This document shows, piece by piece, positions 58,432 through 64,000 of a DNA stretch of 64,000 bases (positions within the stretch are counted from its first letter, which is position 1; the number at the start of each line of letters is the position of its first letter). The notes under the pieces were generated by a model, which was given only the letters and a program-made list of their open reading frames with translations, had not been told where the DNA came from and made no database searches. This DNA comes from Rostrohypoxylon terebratum (Eukaryota; Ascomycota; Sordariomycetes; Xylariales; Hypoxylaceae): positions 124,001 through 188,000 of the forward strand of contig MU385901.1 of the NCBI GenBank assembly GCA_022497145.1, written 5' to 3'. Position numbers and translations under genes: made by a program.

Positions 58432-61400
58432 TTATTGCAACATGGCGTCCAAATCCTCGCCTAAGACTTCCTCAATCCCCACAATCCATATACGTGTTTC
58501 CCGCTCGACCAGCTCGTCGTCATCCTCTTGCAATTCGCTGATGTACGGGAGCATTTCTGGCAACATAGCCAACCACTCTTCGCCCAACCTACTAATGAGG
58601 GCTTGTTCACATTTCACAACCGCTAGGCGGACTGAGGCCTGCTGAGAGCGCAGGTGCTTCAACAGAGCACTATTTAATTCTTTCTGATGTTCCTGGGAAT
58701 CGGCTGCAGCTGCGAGTTCGACTACGGCGGGAATTAATTCATTGGTCAAGTTGATGGAAGAACCGTGGGAAAACTGTGCGGTTAGGGTGGGCGCTATCGC
58801 GTTGAAATGGGCCGGGGCCTGCCAGAAGTCGTCCTGGTCATGCTCGAAGCATTTGGCCAGCGTGTTTAATACTCTCTTCCACAAATCTGATTCTATCGAC
58901 TTCTTAGGATCCGTGTGTTGGAGGACATCGACGGCGCTGTCGAGAATGTAGGATGAGTAGCTGGTGACGATGGACTTCAGACCGCCGAAGAAAGATAGCA
59001 TAAATCCGTATATGCTCAAAAGTCGGAGGTGTTTGCCTTCGGTATCCTTCGGTAAGGATACGGACCATTCCACCAGCATGGAGAAAATCGGTCGGAAAGC
59101 CGCATCGTTCAGTTTGTATATCATTTTAAGCGCAACCACATTTATGATTTCTTCGATGCGATGTATTTGCCTTGTGAAGTCCTCGTTGGCGCTGCTCTTA
59201 GAGCACTTCAATCTTCGGAGATCGAAGGCATTGAGGAATATGGACGATAGGGTCGTGATATTCTTAGAGATATCTGCCTTTGAATGTTTGTCGAGTGCGA
59301 TGCCGAGAATATCGATATGTTCTCGCGTGGCCTGTAAGTAATCGCTGTTAGTTCTCTTATCATCACGTTATGAGGTTATGAAGTAATGAGATATATATGA
59401 AATATCATATATGAAATGTCCTGTGGTGTAACTTACGATGGAACCGGAACCTGTGGCTGTGCCCCAATTTTGTTCCAATGCAGAGAACAGTGGCTTAGCA
59501 TCGACTTGCTTGGCAAGCAATCGCAAACATTGCAATCTAGCATCATTGGCTTCAGCGCCTAAATTGGCATTAGAAGAAGCACTCGAAACTGCCAGGAGTT
59601 GTCCTAGATAAGTCCCAGAGAGCATATAGGGAACATGCTGTGCTAATGCTGCCGTAAACGCGTAACTTGCATTATGGAGTTCAATCCCTGGAGTCTCGCC
59701 TTTGACGCTATCCGCAATGTACGAAATCGCTTTCGGGATAGCGTATGGCAGAACGGGCATGATGCCATCTTGAAGCACATCTACGAGGGATGCCAGGCAG
59801 AGTAATGCCATGACGCGGAGTCGCTCGTCATCTTGACCTAAGCATTGGTCGCTAGCGATCGTTGCAGCAGCCGCAGTCACAGCCTCAGGATCCTTCTTCC
59901 CGTATTTCTCGGAGATCTTGTCTACGCAGCCTACAGCTAGGTGCTTGTATGCCATATCATCTGAGACCCTGATGATGGCTGTCAAGTGTGGTAAGAACGC
60001 GAGCAAGACTGCCCTAGAATTGACATCCCCTTGGCTCTCTTCGTCAATTCTAACTTCGACAGCCCGTAAAACCTTCCGCCGCAGGACAATATCAGGACGA
60101 TCTAGAAGGGTCTCGACCGATTTGATAAATTCTCCGATGGACAGGAGATTCAGGAGCTTCGAAAGCGCTTCACCACATAGGTTATACAGACTCTTATGTT
60201 GTTTCAAAGAACCTGCCAGAACAAGGAGATCCTCTAATAAACCCGAATAAAGTTCTCGCACTTTGGAAGCCTCCATATCATCCCGCTCAGTTAATTTGGA
60301 GATTTGTGTAGTCAATTTTCGACTGGATAGAAGATGTGGAACTAGTGTCAATTGACGGAACCCGACTTTCTGGGGATCTCGATCATTTTGTTCGTTGGCA
60401 CCGAGCAGACTCGAGGACAGACTGGGTCTCGGTTGAAAGATGTCACCAATAAGGCCGAGAAGTTTGATCAATGACTGTAGCTGAATCTCAACTTTGAAGT
60501 AGTTGAAGATTTCCGTAGCAAAAAGTAGAACTTGATCGGTGGCGCCGTACATGTTAGTAAGCATCGCTAAGAGTGCAAATAAAAACTCCTCGGCACCTAG
60601 GGTCTCAACTAGAGATACGAATAGCCCAAGTCTCCGGTGTGACGGTATGTGTTCATACGCGGTCACGAAACTGAGTAAAAGTTCGGAGGCTCCTGCAAGA
60701 GGACTAATCTTTCCTCTTCGCAGCGACTGGATAAGTGGCGGTACGACTTCCTTGACTGTTTGATTTATCACATGGGCTGAGTAGTCGTCGCTCAGGCGAA
60801 GCACTGAACCTCCCATATGTGTGAAAATCGGCATCACACTATTGAGTACGAGATCCGGAGCAACATTTGCCAGGCTTGCGACGAGCAGAAGCGCAGTGTT
60901 CTGAACCGACGGGCTAGAGGATTTCTGAATGCAATTAACAAGAAGGTCGCCATGCCCGCCCGTGCTGTCAATCTTCAACGATCGATCTTTCTTGTACGCG
61001 GGAACCATAGCTAGCAAACTTCGAAGAATGAGGTTTTGAAGGTACCCGAGTTCTGAACCAACTAATACCCTGAAATGCTGGAGCTCAGAAAGGGCGTTGA
61101 AAAGAGCATTGAGTAGTTCAGGGTGCTTTTCAGGATCGGACCCCTCGACAAGTTGTAGTACGAAGGTGACTTGTCTGAGCATCGTGCTTAGTTCCGGAGT
61201 TGGCTGTGTCCCGAGTCCTCGGTGAGTTTCGGATGCGCTGGTTCTTCTACGTTTACCCGATGGTGGTTCGGTAGCCATCTTCGCCGCCGGTTGTAGAGAC
61301 TCTAAGAAGAATAGGAGAATATCTGTCGTAAGTTCGACGTTCCTTAGAAGATTGGTAGCTTCTTCAGAAACAACACCGCCGTCGCTAGAAGTATCCCTTT

Positions 61401-64000
61401 GCGATAACTCAAGCATCCGTTTAGCAACTGCATGTCTTGCGTCTGTTTTCATAGAGGGCCATAATCCCTGTATCCGAGAGAAGATAGCGTGGAGGAAGTG
61501 AGGCCTTGTAAAAACCCGCTGAGTTCCTACAATTCCCAATAAGAATTCCAAACCATCCTTGTCGTTCGGAAGTACTATCTCGACACTGCTTTGATCCAGC
61601 ACCGACTCCGCAACATTTTCTTGCGCGCATACTCGGGCGGCATCGTCGGGAGACAATGATGACCACCATTTGAGTAATGGTAAGAGCAGCTGAGTACGGG
61701 TAGTGCCCGAGACACCTTTGACTTGGTTTAATGACGCAAGAAGACGGATCTTTAAAACGACGAGAGGGGTGTGAATTGCGTGAGATGCGAGGGAGGTTAG
61801 AACGGATCGTCGCGTGCTATGAGAGAGGTGGCTTTTCTTATCATTATCTTCATCAACCGAAGATTTCGAACTGCTGTTCAATGCGTTTTGTAACATCTCA
61901 ATAACGTGATCGGCATTCAAAACACATTCTTCGAGATTGGGTGTGACGACATTGTGCAGCAATTTATTGCATACTTCCACATTCATCCATACTAGTGATT
62001 CGGCATTCTCATGCAAAAAATCGCCAGCCCAACGAGTGTGGCTGTCGGGCCCCTTTGCTAGATTTTGGAACAAACTTCCAAGAACAGCGATTAAATCTGC
62101 GGCAGCACGACGTACTCTCTTAGATGGGTCGTTTAATGCCATAAGACTGTATGGTACAAGAGCCTGAAAGTCTACGTTCTTGCAGCCGTCGTCTTTTAGA
62201 CACCGTTTTGCCATATCAAGAGCCGTAGCACGAGCTAATGCCGGATATGGTCCACACCAAATTCGGACCATAAATGTAAGGTAGAAGGGGGTCTCGACCG
62301 CTTGGTCATGTTGTAGAGGGATGAGCTTATTGAATGATTCGAAGTTTTGGGGTTCAGCAACACTCAAGAGAAAGATGGAATATAGGTCGGCGAAGAGACT
62401 GGAAGGAATGGTTCGTAGACATGAATCTGTGGGTGAGGTCGACACACCGGCTACGCGCGAGATGATAGAATTGACCCCTTCGACGGGCGTCGGCACGGGT
62501 TCATGATCTATCATCGGGGCATCTTGTTGAGGTTGGGCTGTGAGGAGTTTCGGTCGAAGGTCCATGCCGAGCTTGAGTTCCAACGCATCCAGGTCAACAT
62601 CGGTTTCTTCAATTGCTTTGATGAATATCTTCCCGGCATCCCCTTCTAGTTGAGAAAGCCTTATAATTATAGACGCCAAAGACCTTCGTACCTCTCCTTG
62701 TGGGTCGACATCATCGTTTACTTTGTGCGCTGCCAACAACAGGCTCTTGAAAATGACGGCCGCCTGCTGGTCATTGATGACTGAACCTAAAAGAACTGAC
62801 TCGACGACTGGTAAACCTTTGATGTCACCTTTCTTTTGAGCCCTGTCTACTAGGGCTAGGCATAGACCATTCGATAGCTTCGCAAGGTTGTGCTCTCTCC
62901 CAATCTCGGGAAGGATCTTAGAGAGGTTCGGGATCTTAAGAAGCGCCTTCGTCACTTTCCTAGATATTTGCTTTGCTGAACGGTATTGTGCTAGAATAGA
63001 GAGGCAGACAAGGCCAGGACGGAGGGATTCGGCTGTCCATCCAGCAACGAGCTGTTCCATCAAGGCACTAATAGCGGCATCGTCGAGGTCGCCCTTCGCG
63101 ACAAAAACAGATATCACCATATACGAGGCTATCTGCAAACCAGGGACCTTATTCATAACCAATGCGTCGCTAAGAATAGGTCCTATTTGGTGTAGGAGAG
63201 CTTGGTCATTCCGTCGCTGGATGCTACTGCGGCCGGATCGCATCTTATCCAGCATGCCGTTTACTGCTTCGGTCATGATGCTACCCCAGAACGATATTAG
63301 GGCAGGGTAGTGTTGCTGAGCTTTGCATGCGTCTAGGGTGTATGTTGAGAGGAGAGCGAGGAAGTCGGAATGGTGTATGGCTTGGTGGACAAGGACGGAT
63401 CTCGGCGGTTGAGCTAATGTATGTATGTAGGGATCTAAGAACTTGTACACTTGTGGTATATTGCTAGGCAGGATAGACAGGAGCGTCACAAATGCCGGTA
63501 TGGTATGGTAAGGTAGGAAGGTCGAGATGAGGATAGCTGTGTTATATTCGTGAATCCTATTGCGAGATTAGAACTCCCATCTCAACATATCGTAGTACAT
63601 AACAATATCATATTAATAAACCGTACCTAAATCTTCTGATAAGCCATTCTATGGCCTTAATTGTTGGCATGAGCCTAAGCCGCGCTCCGGCTAGGTGAAG
63701 AAATGAGTCTATCTTCTTGTCAAGCTCTGCATTTTCGGCAGCAGTCATTTGACTTCGGTCCTCATCCTGACTCTGTTCACTGAATATAGTGGTACCGAAG
63801 GATATGAAGCGCGAATCTAGCTGACACAAGTCTTCATATCCTTGGCGACAGATACCATAGAGAGTCTGGAAGTTTTGCGACGTCGCAACTCGTGGTTCGA
63901 AGATTAACGACTTTGAATGGGCGGCTTTCTGCGCCTTAACATCGAGTGTCGATTTCGAATTTGCAGCAATCTGCGCGAGTTGCGCAGCTAATGCTGTCGT
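58432..64000 (-). CDS. utp10: Utp10 (HEATR1), small-subunit processome component, cut by the right edge
   Basis: Utp10 is a nucleolar HEAT-repeat subunit of the t-UTP/UtpA module, needed for pre-rRNA transcription and 18S processing. Exons on the minus strand are 64000-63627 (incomplete at its 5' end), 63556-59437 and 59331-58432, giving about 1798 visible residues (yeast Utp10 is 1769). The visible start TTALAAQLAQIAANSKSTLDVKAQ matches the usual N-terminus, so only the initiator Met and perhaps one more residue lie outside the window. Family segments: AHSKSLIFEPRVATSQNF, GYEDLCQLDSRF, PHFLHAIFSRIQG, and the conserved C-terminus FRPIFSMLVEWSV followed by ...QDDFWQAP and LLPEMLPYISELQEDDDELVE-like sequence. 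Identity is firm. Confidence 0.96.

Overview
This is a nuclear genomic segment from a filamentous ascomycete (Pezizomycotina), most likely a Sordariomycete. The protein-coding genes carry short introns of about 50-70 nt with GTAAGT/GTATGT-type donors and CTAAC/CTGAC-like branch sites. The gene set is typical of a mould (a LaeA-like methyltransferase, Snf5 with a fungal C-terminal extension, a Jsn1-type Pumilio protein, Rpd3S subunit Rco1). The spacers are sprinkled with the small CCTAGGTACC palindromes often seen in Sordariomycete intergenic DNA. No CRISPR array, bacterial operon, intact transposon or tRNA was found. Class-level placement is an inference; I could not run a similarity search.

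Layout. 1-9 kb: a divergent V-ATPase proteolipid (c-subunit) gene on +, a Snx41/Atg20 PX-BAR sorting nexin on -, the U2 spliceosomal snRNA gene on - (about 5684-5868), and a TPT/DMT-family sugar-phosphate or nucleotide-sugar transporter on -. 11-17 kb: an NDP-glucose 4,6-dehydratase (deoxysugar/rhamnose pathway type) and a LaeA-like methyltransferase, both +. 17.5-20.5 kb: Vps18 (HOPS/CORVET), +. 20.5-26.2 kb is gene-poor and ends in a long leader with a chain of minimal uORFs before an RRM+PUF protein (26.2-29.8 kb, +). 33-52 kb holds nuclear and chromatin genes: Rco1 (-), a PA2G4/Ebp1-like protein (-), Snf5 (+), mRNA guanylyltransferase (+) and cohesin regulator Pds5 (-). 55.3-57.8 kb: an unrecognised Ser/Thr-rich two-TM surface protein behind a long pyrimidine-rich, probably spliced leader (+). 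58.4-64 kb: Utp10 (-), running to the right edge and missing only its first codon or codons.

How the genes relate. There is no metabolic cluster. Two themes recur. One is endosome/vacuole function (V-ATPase c, Snx41, Vps18). The other is nuclear gene expression (U2, capping enzyme, Snf5, Rco1, Pds5, PUF, PA2G4-like, Utp10). Exon joins were worked out by hand from splice motifs and reading-frame continuity and are stated where they matter.
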